64,000 bases of DNA from Alphaproteobacteria bacterium (lineage in GTDB: Bacteria; Pseudomonadota; Alphaproteobacteria; Caulobacterales; Maricaulaceae), in NCBI GenBank assembly GCA_024742735.1, contig JANSXV010000001.1, forward strand, positions 248,001 to 312,000. Reading direction: 5' to 3'. Shown piece after piece: positions 45,649-53,355 of the stretch. A program made the position numbers and the translations under genes. The notes below the pieces were generated by a model that did not search any database, was not told the origin of the DNA, and saw only the letters and a list, made by a program, of their open reading frames with translations. How positions within the stretch are numbered: position 1 is the stretch's first letter; each line of letters opens with the position of its first letter.

Positions 45649-46635
45649 TCAGAGCAGTTTCGGCTTGGGCCGTTCGCCCCGCACGTGGAGCGTCTCGATC
45701 TCCGCGAAATCGCCGGGCGCGACGAAGTCTTTCCGGAACCAGGGATAGCGCGCGGAGTCGAAGATCTCGCGCAGCCAGTCGAGCATCTTGCGCACCCGCG
45801 TCACCCTTCGCTGATCCGGGTGGTAGACCATCCAAAGCGTGATCGGGACGTTCAGCTCCATATCGATATGCACCAGCGCCGGTTCCAGCCGGGCTGCGTA
45901 AGTCGGCATCATGGCGATCACCGCGCCGGCCTTGGTGGCCTCGGCAAGAGCCAGCGAGCTGTCTGACGTCAGGGTGGGTTGCATCATCTCCTTGATGGCG
46001 CTGGCTTCCTTCGGCCAGTGATCGCGCTGCTGGCTGTAGGAGACCAGGTCGGCGATGCGATGATTGAGCACGTCGGCCAGGCCGTTTGGCGGGCCGTAGG
46101 TGTCCAGATAGCGCCGTGAGGCGAAGGGCGTGTAGTGCAGCGTCGCCAGCTCCGTTGCGACCAGGTTCATCCGCTTGGTCTCGGTGACCTGAAGCGAAAT
46201 GTCCGCCTGATCGGGCCGCGCGTCGCCCTCGATGCGTGTCGTCAATTCGACCGTGATGCGGGGATTGGCTTCCATGAAACTGGGCAGGTGGCGCGCGATC
46301 CAGTAGCCGGCCACGCCCTCGGGCGCGCAGATGCGCACTGCGCCGGCGTCGGCGCGGTCAGCCTGGTTTGCGATCCGGTCGATATCGCCGGCGGTCGCCT
46401 GCATGATCTGGACCTGCGCCCAGATCCGTTCGCCGACGTCGGTCAGCTCCACTCCGTCGGCTCCGCGGGTGTCCAGCCGGGCGCCGATGCGAGATTCCAG
46501 CTGCTCAAGGCGCCGACTCACGGTGGGCTGACCGATGCCGAGGCGGCGCGCCGCCGCATTCATGGAGCCCGCAGACACCAGAGCGTGGAAGATCCGCAGG
46601 TCGTCCCAGTCGAATTTCTGCGCCTTGCCGCTCAT
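45649..46635 (-). CDS. LysR-family transcriptional regulator
   Basis: A 328-residue LTTR. The N-terminal winged helix spans ~10-68 (FDWDDLRIFHALVSAGSMNAAARRLGIGQPTVSRRLEQLESRIGARL), followed by the periplasmic-binding-like effector domain with ADISLQV and the C-terminal W-M-V-Y-H-P-D-Q-R-R segment. The ATG at 46635 (MSGKAQKFDW) is preferred over the longer frame. It is divergent from the three-gene cassette starting at 46740, and a 15-base palindrome lies between them, so it likely regulates that cassette. Confidence 0.9.
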   Translation of the reverse strand: MSGKAQKFDWDDLRIFHALVSAGSMNAAARRLGIGQPTVSRRLEQLESRIGARLDTRGADGVELTDVGERIWAQVQIMQATAGDIDRIANQADRADAGAVRICAPEGVAGYWIARHLPSFMEANPRITVELTTRIEGDARPDQADISLQVTETKRMNLVATELATLHYTPFASRRYLDTYGPPNGLADVLNHRIADLVSYSQQRDHWPKEASAIKEMMQPTLTSDSSLALAEATKAGAVIAMMPTYAARLEPALVHIDMELNVPITLWMVYHPDQRRVTRVRKMLDWLREIFDSARYPWFRKDFVAPGDFAEIETLHVRGERPKPKLL

Positions 46636-46658
46636 GGCTCCATGCCGTCCCGATTTGC

Positions 46659-46673
46659 GAATAGGCCCTATTC
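46659..46673. promoter_or_regulatory. 15-base palindrome in lysR divergent promoter region
   Basis: GAATAGG (46659-46665) and CCTATTC (46667-46673) are exact inverses around one base. It sits 24 bases from the lysR start and 67 from the cassette start, where an LTTR recognition site is expected. A strict T-N11-A core is not obvious, so the protein that binds is inferred. Confidence 0.5.
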
Positions 46674-46739
46674 CACAATCGCAGAAGCGCCTGCCCGCCT
46701 CCAAAAGTAAACAACTTCTTAACGTTGCGCGGGGCAATT

Positions 46740-47348
46740 ATGGACGACCACAGTTTTCAAGGCGAGGGCGCAGGACCAGATCAGCTGCGGACAGGCGTGC
46801 TTTGCGCCGTGTTCGACCGCCGCGGGTTCACAGCGTCGCGGGCGCGAACGGATATCGAGGATGCGCTGGCGGTGGGAGAAAGCACTCTTGGGGGCGGCCT
46901 GGTCGCTGCTGAGACGGTCGAGGCGTGCGAGCGTCGAACGGGGCGCTGCTTCTTCATCCGCCGCAATGGGGAGGGAGAGGCCGAAGGCTTCATCGCCCTG
47001 CTTTTCCTGAATCGGTCTGGGTATGAGGCGTTGATGTTCGGCCGCTTTGACCCAGAGAACCCCCAGATGGATCATCTCGCCGCACCGCAGGAACGGGCGC
47101 TGGCGATTTATGTGTGGTGCCTGGCCGGTTCGACGCCGGAGTCCCGATACGCAGTCGTGCGCGCCGTCACCGAAGCGCGGCGCAAGGCGTTTCCCGACAT
47201 CGCCCTTTTTGCAAGGCCCGTCAGCCGGGAAGGCCGCATGATGACGGCGGCCCTGGATGCGCCCGGTGCAGGGGCGGCCTGGCTTGGCTGGGTACCGGCG
47301 GCTCCGGTCGCCGAAGACGACCAGCACGTCGAAACAGGGGGCTCATAG
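46740..47348 (+). CDS. Hypothetical protein, first gene of the 46740-48577 cassette
   Basis: A 202-residue soluble protein that I do not recognise. The middle has beta-strand-like FIALLFLNRSGYEALMFGRFDP and a helix-rich ALAIYVWCLAGSTPESRYAVVRAVTEARRKAF; the end reads ARPVSREGRMMTAALDAP and GAAWLGWVPA. The alternation and its place before a GNAT gene suggest a divergent acetyltransferase-like fold, but no acetyl-CoA loop (R-x-x-G-x-G/A) is seen, so this is speculation. Start at ATG 46740, with a weak GGGGC site. The GNAT gene follows after 3 bases. Confidence 0.7.
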   Translation: MDDHSFQGEGAGPDQLRTGVLCAVFDRRGFTASRARTDIEDALAVGESTLGGGLVAAETVEACERRTGRCFFIRRNGEGEAEGFIALLFLNRSGYEALMFGRFDPENPQMDHLAAPQERALAIYVWCLAGSTPESRYAVVRAVTEARRKAFPDIALFARPVSREGRMMTAALDAPGAGAAWLGWVPAAPVAEDDQHVETGGS

Positions 47349-47351
47349 ATC

Positions 47352-48017
47352 ATGGACGGCAGCCGGATCGACGATTTCGAGGCGCCGCTGACTGTGCGTG
47401 TGGCGCGAACCATGGACGATGTTCAGAAGATCGCGGTGGTCCGCGCGCTGGTCTATATGCGCGAACAGGCGTGCCCCTATGAAGAAGAATTCGACGGCAA
47501 CGATCTGGCGGGGGCCACTCATCTGATCGCCGAGGCCGGGGCCGAGCCCCTGGGCTGCCTGCGGCTGCGCTGGTTCAACGGCTTCGCCAAGGTTGAGCGG
47601 GTCTGCGTGCGTGAAGGCCATCGCTCGGGCAAGGTCGCCAAAGGACTCATGGCCGAAGCGGTCGAGGTGATCCGGCGCAAGGGCTACACCCGCTTCATCG
47701 GACAGGTTCAGGCGCACCTGGTGCCTTACTGGAAGCGCTATGGCTTCATCCATCGTTCCGAGCGCGGCGTTTTCGTATTCTCCGACCGGGCCTACGCCGA
47801 GATGGAAGCGATCTATGACGCCCATCCCGATGCTCTGACAGCTGATACCGACCCGCTGGTGCTCGACAGGCCGGAAGGCGAATGGGATTCTCCCGGACCG
47901 CTTGATCGCTCGGCGGAACGCGGCGCCTGTCCGGCCCAATATCGCGACCGGAACGGATCGCCTGTTCCGAAGCCCGCGCAGAACGCGCCGGCCCATAAGA
48001 AGGTGACTGCGTCATGA
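47352..48017 (+). CDS. GNAT-family N-acetyltransferase
   Basis: A 221-residue GNAT. The core (residues ~10-150) shows VVRALVYMREQACPYEEEFDGNDL, PLGCLRLRWFNGFAKVERVCVREGHRSGKVAKGLMAEAV with the acetyl-CoA binding pattern degenerate (R-S-G-K-V-A for R-x-x-G-x-A), and LVPYWKRYGF. The C-terminal ~65 residues are disordered, Pro/Asp-rich. The core is of the EEEFDGND type found in many alphaproteobacterial GNATs of unknown substrate. Its stop overlaps the next start as ATGA, so it is co-translated with the isochorismatase-fold gene. Confidence 0.82.
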   Translation: MDGSRIDDFEAPLTVRVARTMDDVQKIAVVRALVYMREQACPYEEEFDGNDLAGATHLIAEAGAEPLGCLRLRWFNGFAKVERVCVREGHRSGKVAKGLMAEAVEVIRRKGYTRFIGQVQAHLVPYWKRYGFIHRSERGVFVFSDRAYAEMEAIYDAHPDALTADTDPLVLDRPEGEWDSPGPLDRSAERGACPAQYRDRNGSPVPKPAQNAPAHKKVTAS

Positions 48018-48577
48018 TTCTCACTGTTCCCCTCCTGCTGTGCATGGACCTCCAGCAGGAATTCGTTGCGCCGGGGCGTCCTTTTGCGGATCCGGACGGG
48101 GATGAGATATCGGCCGTCTGCGCCGACCTCATCGCCCAGGCCCGCCGGGCGGGGTGGACCGTCGTTCACGCCCAGCTCCACCAGGGCGGCCCGGTGATCG
48201 CCGGCCATGGCCTGACCCAGCCGATTCCGGGCTGCGAGCCCCGGCCGGGCGAAGTGCTGCTGCGCCGGGCGGGAGTGTCCGCCTTCGCTCACCCCGACAT
48301 GGAGGGCATTCTGGAAAGCTCCATGGGAGCGGAGGCCTACATGATCGGCTTCTCCGCACCCATGTCGCTCACCAGCACGCTGTATGACGCCGAGGACCGG
48401 CGCGTCCGCCTGAGCCTGGTCGAAGGCGCTATCGGCGGCGCCGACGTTGGTGAATGGGCGGCCGGCGATACGCGGGCCCTGTGCTGCGACACCGCGCGAC
48501 GCTTGAGCCGGGCCGTGACGCTTGAGGCGGTCCTGTCCGAATTGGCCGGTGGGACGCCTGCGGCCGCCGCGCTCTGA
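48014..48577 (+). CDS. Isochorismatase-fold protein lacking catalytic Cys and Lys
   Basis: A 187-residue cysteine-hydrolase-fold protein. The catalytic Asp is kept (LLLCMDLQQEFV), and family segments VVHAQLH and GVSAFAHPDMEGIL are clear. But the Lys that normally stands four residues before SAF is Arg (LLRRAGVSAF), and the nucleophile Cys in the usual T-x-x-C-V site is Ser (GFSAPMSLTSTLYDA). Other cysteines are outside the active site. It is therefore likely a non-hydrolytic or altered member. It ends the cassette with the GNAT gene (4-base overlap). Confidence 0.82.
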   Translation: MILTVPLLLCMDLQQEFVAPGRPFADPDGDEISAVCADLIAQARRAGWTVVHAQLHQGGPVIAGHGLTQPIPGCEPRPGEVLLRRAGVSAFAHPDMEGILESSMGAEAYMIGFSAPMSLTSTLYDAEDRRVRLSLVEGAIGGADVGEWAAGDTRALCCDTARRLSRAVTLEAVLSELAGGTPAAAAL

Positions 48578-48661
48578 TTTCAGGGCAGGGGCTGAACCGG
48601 CTTGCCTCCCGGCGCGGCGGGTGCTCGACTCACGCCGAAAATTGTCATGCTGGAGGCCGCC

Positions 48662-49705
48662 ATGATCCGCACGCTCGCACTCGCCGCTTCGCTCTGTCTG
48701 GGAGCGGCCTCGGCCCAGGAGGCCGAGCCGTCCTGGTCCGTCGTCATCCATGGCGGCGCCGGCGTGATCGAGCGCGGCGCGCTGGATGCTCAGACTGAGG
48801 CGGCCTATCGCGCCGCCATGAATGACGCGGCGGTGGCGGCCGGTGAAATCCTGGCCGCAGGCGGCTCGGCGCTGGACGCCGTCGAGGCGGTGATCCGGGT
48901 GCTGGAGGATGATCCCAAGTTCAACGCCGGACGAGGGGCCGTCTTCACCTCCGAAGGCCGCAATGAGCTGGACGCCTCGATCATGCGCGCGTCCGACCGC
49001 CAGGCCGGCGCAGTATCCAGCGTGACGACCGTGCGCCATCCGATCTCGCTGGCGCGGGCCGTGATGGAGGACAGCCCCCACGTCATGCTGTCCGGCGCGG
49101 GAGCAGAGAGCTTCGCCGCCGAACAGGGGCTGGAACAGGTCGACAATGTCTACTTCTTCACCGAGCGGCGCTGGGCGTCCATGGCGCGCGCCGCCATGCG
49201 CATGGGCCTGCCCGTGCCGCCACGGCCCGAGGGCGCCCCGCAGGCCGAGCCGGTCAATGAAGGCGCGCTGGACCTGATGGAGCGCGAACACGCCTTCGGC
49301 ACGGTCGGCGTCGTCGCGCGCGACCAGTCCGGCGAGATCGTGGCGGGCACCTCCACGGGTGGTACGACCGCCAAGCGCTGGGGCCGGGTGGGCGACAGTC
49401 CGATCATCGGGGCGGGCACCTATGCCGAGCCGGGTTGCGGGATCTCCGCCACCGGGACGGGCGAGTACTTCATCCGGCTGAATATCGCGGCGCGCATCTG
49501 CACCTATTTCGAGACCGGCATGAGCGCGGACGAGGCGCTGGACGCCGTCATCATGGACGAGCTGACCGGGCTCGGCGGCGACGGCGGCGTCATCATGATC
49601 GCCGGCGGCGAACCGCTCTGGCGCTTCAACACCGCCGGCATGTACCGCGCGAGCCTTGTCGACGGCGGCGATCCGGTCGTGGCGATTTTCGGGGATGAGG
49701 AATAG
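48662..49705 (+). CDS. Exported isoaspartyl peptidase / type III L-asparaginase (Ntn hydrolase)
   Basis: A 347-residue N-terminal-nucleophile hydrolase with signal peptide (MIRTLALAASLCLGAASA), so it is periplasmic. It has WSVVIHGGAGVI, GGSALDAVEAVIRVLEDDPKFNAGRGAVFT, the autocleavage and nucleophile Thr in HAFGTVGVVARDQSG, then AGTSTGGTTAKRWGRVGDSPIIGAGTYA and the C-terminal GDGGVIMI. The proenzyme splits before that Thr into alpha and beta chains. It degrades isoaspartyl dipeptides and some asparagine. ATG chosen at 48662 with CTGGAGG upstream. Confidence 0.93.
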   Translation: MIRTLALAASLCLGAASAQEAEPSWSVVIHGGAGVIERGALDAQTEAAYRAAMNDAAVAAGEILAAGGSALDAVEAVIRVLEDDPKFNAGRGAVFTSEGRNELDASIMRASDRQAGAVSSVTTVRHPISLARAVMEDSPHVMLSGAGAESFAAEQGLEQVDNVYFFTERRWASMARAAMRMGLPVPPRPEGAPQAEPVNEGALDLMEREHAFGTVGVVARDQSGEIVAGTSTGGTTAKRWGRVGDSPIIGAGTYAEPGCGISATGTGEYFIRLNIAARICTYFETGMSADEALDAVIMDELTGLGGDGGVIMIAGGEPLWRFNTAGMYRASLVDGGDPVVAIFGDEE

Positions 49706-50126
49706 GGCGCTGCAAGCCGCCCTGTTCAGATCCCTTCTGGCGGGCGTTGCTTATTCCGCGATCGTCTTTGCGGCCGGGTTCATCCTGGGAACGGTTCGGG
49801 TCTTTGTAGTCGAGCCAATGCTCGGGGCTCTTCCAGCGGTCGCGCTGGAAACCCCTGTCATTCTCGGCCTGTCCTGGATCGCTTGCGCATTCCTGACGCA
49901 CCGCCTCGCCGTTGCGCCAACGCTCTCCGGGCGTCTGGTCATGGGGGCGTGTGCGTTCGGCTTGCTGATGGCCGCCGAGCTGAGCCTGTCCATGGCGGCG
50001 TTCGGGCGCTCAGCCGGTGAATTCGCTGCAGGATTGCTGGAGCCGGCCGGGCTGTTGGGCGTGTCAGCGCAGCTTGTCTTCGCCGCCATGCCGGCGCTTC
50101 GATTGATCGGGACGCAGCGGCATTGA
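49695..50126 (+). CDS. Membrane protein, unknown function
   Basis: A 143-residue protein with four hydrophobic segments, e.g. AGVAYSAIVFAAGFILGTVRV and LVMGACAFGLLMAAELSLSM. The ATG at 49695 lies within the end of the isoaspartyl peptidase gene (11-base overlap) and suits translational coupling. A family cannot be assigned by eye. Convergent with the tiny gene at 50139. Confidence 0.7.
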   Translation: MRNRALQAALFRSLLAGVAYSAIVFAAGFILGTVRVFVVEPMLGALPAVALETPVILGLSWIACAFLTHRLAVAPTLSGRLVMGACAFGLLMAAELSLSMAAFGRSAGEFAAGLLEPAGLLGVSAQLVFAAMPALRLIGTQRH

Positions 50127-50138
50127 TCTAGCCGGGCC

Positions 50139-50330
50139 TCAGTCGCTTTTCTTCCCGATCCGCTGAGCCGCCTCGGCGCCGCCGGCGAACACCAGAGCGA
50201 ACAGGAGGGCGAGCGCAAGGTTGTCGAAAACCAGCCAGACGAAGCCGAGCACCACGATGAAGGCGCCGAGATTGATCCCGCCGCGCCGCAATCCATCGCT
50301 GCTCTCTGCCTTCTTGTCGTCTGAGCTCAT
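50139..50330 (-). CDS. Tiny membrane protein
   Basis: A 63-residue protein with a charged N-terminus (MSSDDKKAESSDGLRRGG), one or two spans (NLGAFIVVLGFVWLVFDNLALALLFALVFAGG) and a basic end (AAQRIGKKSD). It is divergent from hmgA, sharing a 166-base promoter region that contains an 8-base inverted repeat. No known family is claimed. The frame runs on upstream to 50507, but MSSDDKK fits small membrane protein starts best. Confidence 0.6.
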   Translation of the reverse strand: MSSDDKKAESSDGLRRGGINLGAFIVVLGFVWLVFDNLALALLFALVFAGGAEAAQRIGKKSD

Positions 50331-50434
50331 GCCTGCTTCCCAGATGGCGTGTGATCGTCGGCGCAAGGTAGTGTGGTTCCGCGCGGCGCTGAACTCAGAA
50401 TTTCCAGAGGCGCGGCTGCGCTGACAACCCTTCC

Positions 50435-50458
50435 ATTTAGTTTCAAATGTAACTAAAT
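50435..50458. promoter_or_regulatory. Inverted repeat, candidate MarR-type operator of hmgA
   Basis: ATTTAGTT (50435-50442) and AACTAAAT (50451-50458) are exact inverses with an 8-base spacer, 38 bases upstream of hmgA, in an AT-rich island. CTGACA at 50421-50426 could be a -35 box with the repeat over the -10 region. The size and shape match MarR-family sites that control tyrosine degradation genes; no MarR gene is in the window. Confidence 0.55.
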
Positions 50459-50496
50459 TCGGCAGCAGACTCGCTGACCGGTGAAGGAGCGCGCCC

Positions 50497-51639
50497 ATGT
50501 CTCGCAAGTGGATTTACGCCAGCCGGGTGGAGGGGAACGCCTCGCGCCAGGCCCATGCCGACATGCCTGAGGGCACCTATGAGCGCGAGATGAGCAAGGA
50601 GGGCTTCTTCGGCCCGGCCGCCTTCCTCCACCACAAGCGCCCGCCCACGGGCTGGAGCGATTTCGACGGGCCGCTCAAGCCCCGCGCCTTCGACCTGACC
50701 AGGCTCAACGCTGCTGAAAACACGCCCTGGAGCGCGGCCAGCGTCCTCCACAACAACGCAACCGATATCCGCTTCTGGAAGCTGGACGGGCCGATGACGG
50801 CGCTGGCGCGCAACGGCGACGGCGACCAGCTGCTGTTCATCCATACCGGCGCCGGTTCGCTGTTCTGCGATTTCGGGCATCTGGCGTACGCGGCGGGCGA
50901 CTACATCGTGCTGCCGCGCGGGACCATGTGGCGGCTGAGCCCGTCCGAGCCGACCGCGGTTCTGATGGTCGAGGCGACGAACACCCACTACACCCTGCCG
51001 GACCGGGGCCTCGCCGGGCCGCACGCCGTCTTCGATCCGGCGATCCTGGACGTGCCGGCCATGGATGACGCCTTCCGCGCCCAGCAGGCTGACGAGGACC
51101 ATGAATGGACCGTCGCGGTGAAGAAGCGCGGCCAGGTCTCCACCATCACCTATCCCTACAATCCGCTCGACGCGGTGGGCTGGCATGGCGAGCTGCATCC
51201 GGTGCGCCTGAACGTGAAGGACATCCGGCCGCTCATGAGCCACCGCTATCACCTGCCGCCGAGCGCCCACACCACCTTCCTGTCGGACCGCTTCGTGGTC
51301 TGCACCTTCGCTCCGCGCCCGTTCGAAACCGATCCAGGCGCCCTTAAAGTCCCGTTTTTCCATAACAATGACGATTACGACGAGGTGCTGTTCTACCACG
51401 CCGGCGACTTCTTCAGCCGTGATAATATCGATGCCGGCATGATGACCTTCCACCCCTCCGGCTTCACCCACGGCCCGCATCCCAAGGCGCTGAACAACAT
51501 GCTGGAGCAGAAGAAGCCCGCCACGGATGAGTATGCCGTCATGATCGACACCCGCGACCCGCTCGAGGTGGGCGAAGGCGCTGCGTCGGTCGAGAACGCC
51601 GAGTATGTGAACAGCTGGAAGCCGAAGGCGGCGGAGTAG
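50497..51639 (+). CDS. hmgA: Homogentisate 1,2-dioxygenase
   Basis: A 380-residue cupin-fold dioxygenase that opens the aromatic ring of homogentisate to maleylacetoacetate in tyrosine and phenylalanine degradation. Family features are EFYDFDG-like start replaced by KRPPTGWSDFDGPLKPRAFD, GDYIVLPRGTMWRL, and the iron-site region FHNNDDYDEVLFY with MTFHPSGFTHGPHP. It is shorter than the ~440-residue classical HmgA, as in several alphaproteobacteria. The fumarylacetoacetate hydrolase follows after a REP-like repeat. Ribosome site GGAGCGCG. Confidence 0.93.
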   Translation: MSRKWIYASRVEGNASRQAHADMPEGTYEREMSKEGFFGPAAFLHHKRPPTGWSDFDGPLKPRAFDLTRLNAAENTPWSAASVLHNNATDIRFWKLDGPMTALARNGDGDQLLFIHTGAGSLFCDFGHLAYAAGDYIVLPRGTMWRLSPSEPTAVLMVEATNTHYTLPDRGLAGPHAVFDPAILDVPAMDDAFRAQQADEDHEWTVAVKKRGQVSTITYPYNPLDAVGWHGELHPVRLNVKDIRPLMSHRYHLPPSAHTTFLSDRFVVCTFAPRPFETDPGALKVPFFHNNDDYDEVLFYHAGDFFSRDNIDAGMMTFHPSGFTHGPHPKALNNMLEQKKPATDEYAVMIDTRDPLEVGEGAASVENAEYVNSWKPKAAE

Positions 51640-51643
51640 GGCG

Positions 51644-51743
51644 CCCCACCCCGACCCTCCCTCAAGGGGGAGAGAGAAAGAATGCACGACGACGGGACGA
51701 CGCTCTGCTTCCCCCTCCCCTTGAGGGGAGGGTCGGGGTGGGG
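51644..51743. repeat. REP-like 100-base imperfect inverted repeat
   Basis: The two ends, CCCCACCCCGACCCTCC at 51644-51660 and its inverse at 51727-51743, enclose ~66 bases. Each arm itself holds a smaller hairpin (CCCT...AGGG at 51655-51670, CCCCTTGAGGGG at 51717-51728). This C-rich pattern is common between genes in many alphaproteobacteria, so other copies are expected in the genome. It lies in the hmgA-fah gap within the transcript. Confidence 0.8.
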
Positions 51744-51778
51744 TGTAAATGAGCCTGCCAAGATCAAAAGGACCCCTC

Positions 51779-52792
51779 ATGAAACTCGCCACGCTGAAGA
51801 ACGGAACCCGCGACGGCCGCCTGGTGGTGGTGTCCCATGATCTGGCCTGGTGCGCGGACGCCGCTCAGGTCGCCCCGACCATGCAGGCCGCGCTCGATGA
51901 CTGGGAGCGCTGCGAGCCGGCGCTGCGCTCGCTCGCCGAAGAGCTGGAGCGCGAGACGATCCCGCGCGAGCGCTTCCACGAGCGTGACGCCATGAGTCCT
52001 CTTCCCCGCGCGTATCAGTGGGCCGACGGCTCGGCCTACGTCAATCACGTGGAGCTGGTGCGCAAGGCGCGCGGCGCCGAGCTGCCCGACAGCTTCTGGA
52101 CCGATCCCCTGATGTATCAGGGCGGATCCGACAAGTTCCTGAGCCCGCGCGAAGACATCCCCCTGGGCGATGACAGCTGGGGCTGCGATTTTGAGGCTGA
52201 AGTCGCTGTGATCACCGGCGACGGTCCGGCGGGGCTGTCGGCGGACGACGCGGCCAAGCAGATCCGCTTGCTGATGATCGTCAACGACGTCTCCATGCGT
52301 GGCCTGATCCCGCCGGAGCTGGCCAAGGGGTTCGGCTTCTTCAACTCCAAGCCGCCGAGCGCGTTTTCACCGGTCGCCGTGACGCCGGATGAGCTGGGCG
52401 AAGCCTGGGACGGCCGCAAGGTGCACCTGCCGCTTCATTCCTGGCTGAATGGAAACAAGTTCGGCGAGCCGGAATGCGCTGTGGACATGACGTTCGACTT
52501 CGGCCAGCTGGTCGCCCATTGCGCCAAGACCCGCCCGCTGACGGCCGGCACGATCGTGGGCTCGGGCACGATCTCCAACAAGCTCGATGACGGCCCGGGC
52601 AGGCCGGTGAGCGAAGGCGGGAAGGGCTATTCCTGCATCGCCGAGATCCGCATGATCGAGACGATCTATGACGGCGCGCCGAAAACGCCCTTCATGACAC
52701 CGGGCGACACCGTGCGCATCGAGATGCTGGACAAAGCCGGCAAGTCGATCTTCGGCGCGATCGAGCAGACCGTCGTGCGGTACGAGGCATAG
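51779..52792 (+). CDS. Fumarylacetoacetate hydrolase family protein
   Basis: A 337-residue FAH-fold hydrolase. It has the Asp/Glu metal set in CDFEAEVAVITG and IVNDVSMRG, the lid region KGFGFFNSKPPSAFSPV, and GSGTISNKLDDGPG typical for FAH near the C-terminus. Position after hmgA suggests it splits fumarylacetoacetate to fumarate and acetoacetate, completing tyrosine degradation; a maleylacetoacetate isomerase is not in the window. The ATG at 51779 has AAAGGA 6 bases before it. It is shorter than eukaryotic FAH but of normal bacterial length. Confidence 0.9.
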   Translation: MKLATLKNGTRDGRLVVVSHDLAWCADAAQVAPTMQAALDDWERCEPALRSLAEELERETIPRERFHERDAMSPLPRAYQWADGSAYVNHVELVRKARGAELPDSFWTDPLMYQGGSDKFLSPREDIPLGDDSWGCDFEAEVAVITGDGPAGLSADDAAKQIRLLMIVNDVSMRGLIPPELAKGFGFFNSKPPSAFSPVAVTPDELGEAWDGRKVHLPLHSWLNGNKFGEPECAVDMTFDFGQLVAHCAKTRPLTAGTIVGSGTISNKLDDGPGRPVSEGGKGYSCIAEIRMIETIYDGAPKTPFMTPGDTVRIEMLDKAGKSIFGAIEQTVVRYEA

Positions 52793-52801
52793 CGCTGCGC
52801 C

Positions 52802-53140
52802 CTAGTTCGCGGCGCTCGCGCCGGCTTTCAGCACGTATCGATCGCCGTCGAAGCCTTCGAACATCTCCGCGGTCTGGGGATGGCCGACGGCGCCGTTATG
52901 GGCGTCCGGCAACAGGTTCTGCTCGGAGACATAAGCCGCGTAGTAGCTTTCCTCGTTCTCCGCGAGCAGGTGGTAGAAGGGCTGGTCCTTGGCCGGCCGG
53001 ATCTGCTCGGGGATCGAGAGCCACCACTCCTCGGTGTTCGCAAACTGAGGGTCCACATCGTAGATCACGCCTCTGAACGGGAAGAGGCGGTGGCGCACGA
53101 CGTCGCCGATCATGAATTTGGCCTGGCGCATGGTGGTCAT
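52802..53140 (-). CDS. hspQ: HspQ, heat-shock protein / Lon specificity factor
   Basis: A ~112-residue HspQ (hemimethylated-DNA-binding YccV family). It has AKFMIGDVVRHRLFPFRGVIYDVDP, NTEEWWLSIPEQIRPAKDQPFYHLLAENEE and AYVSEQNLLPD, the canonical core. In enterobacteria HspQ promotes Lon proteolysis. Several ATGs (53167, 53149, 53140, 53131) are in frame; 53140 gives the N-terminal spacing usual in alphaproteobacteria, with no ribosome site strong enough to decide. Convergent with the FAH gene (9-base gap). Confidence 0.9.
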   Translation of the reverse strand: MTTMRQAKFMIGDVVRHRLFPFRGVIYDVDPQFANTEEWWLSIPEQIRPAKDQPFYHLLAENEESYYAAYVSEQNLLPDAHNGAVGHPQTAEMFEGFDGDRYVLKAGASAAN

Positions 53141-53355
53141 GGTTCGCATTTGTATCGCTGACCCCATGAAATATGCGTGAACCGCCTGCGGTCCAGAGGC
53201 TGAGCGAAGGAGCTTCAGGTTTTGCGCTTTCGCGAGTCGCCGGGCGTGTTATCCTGAGTTCAAACTGCAACAAGGGGTTCGCGGGATGATCCGTGTGCGG
53301 CGCAGCCCGATCAGGCGCGCCGGGCGGTGCTGCGGCCCAGCGAGGACGACCGAAA

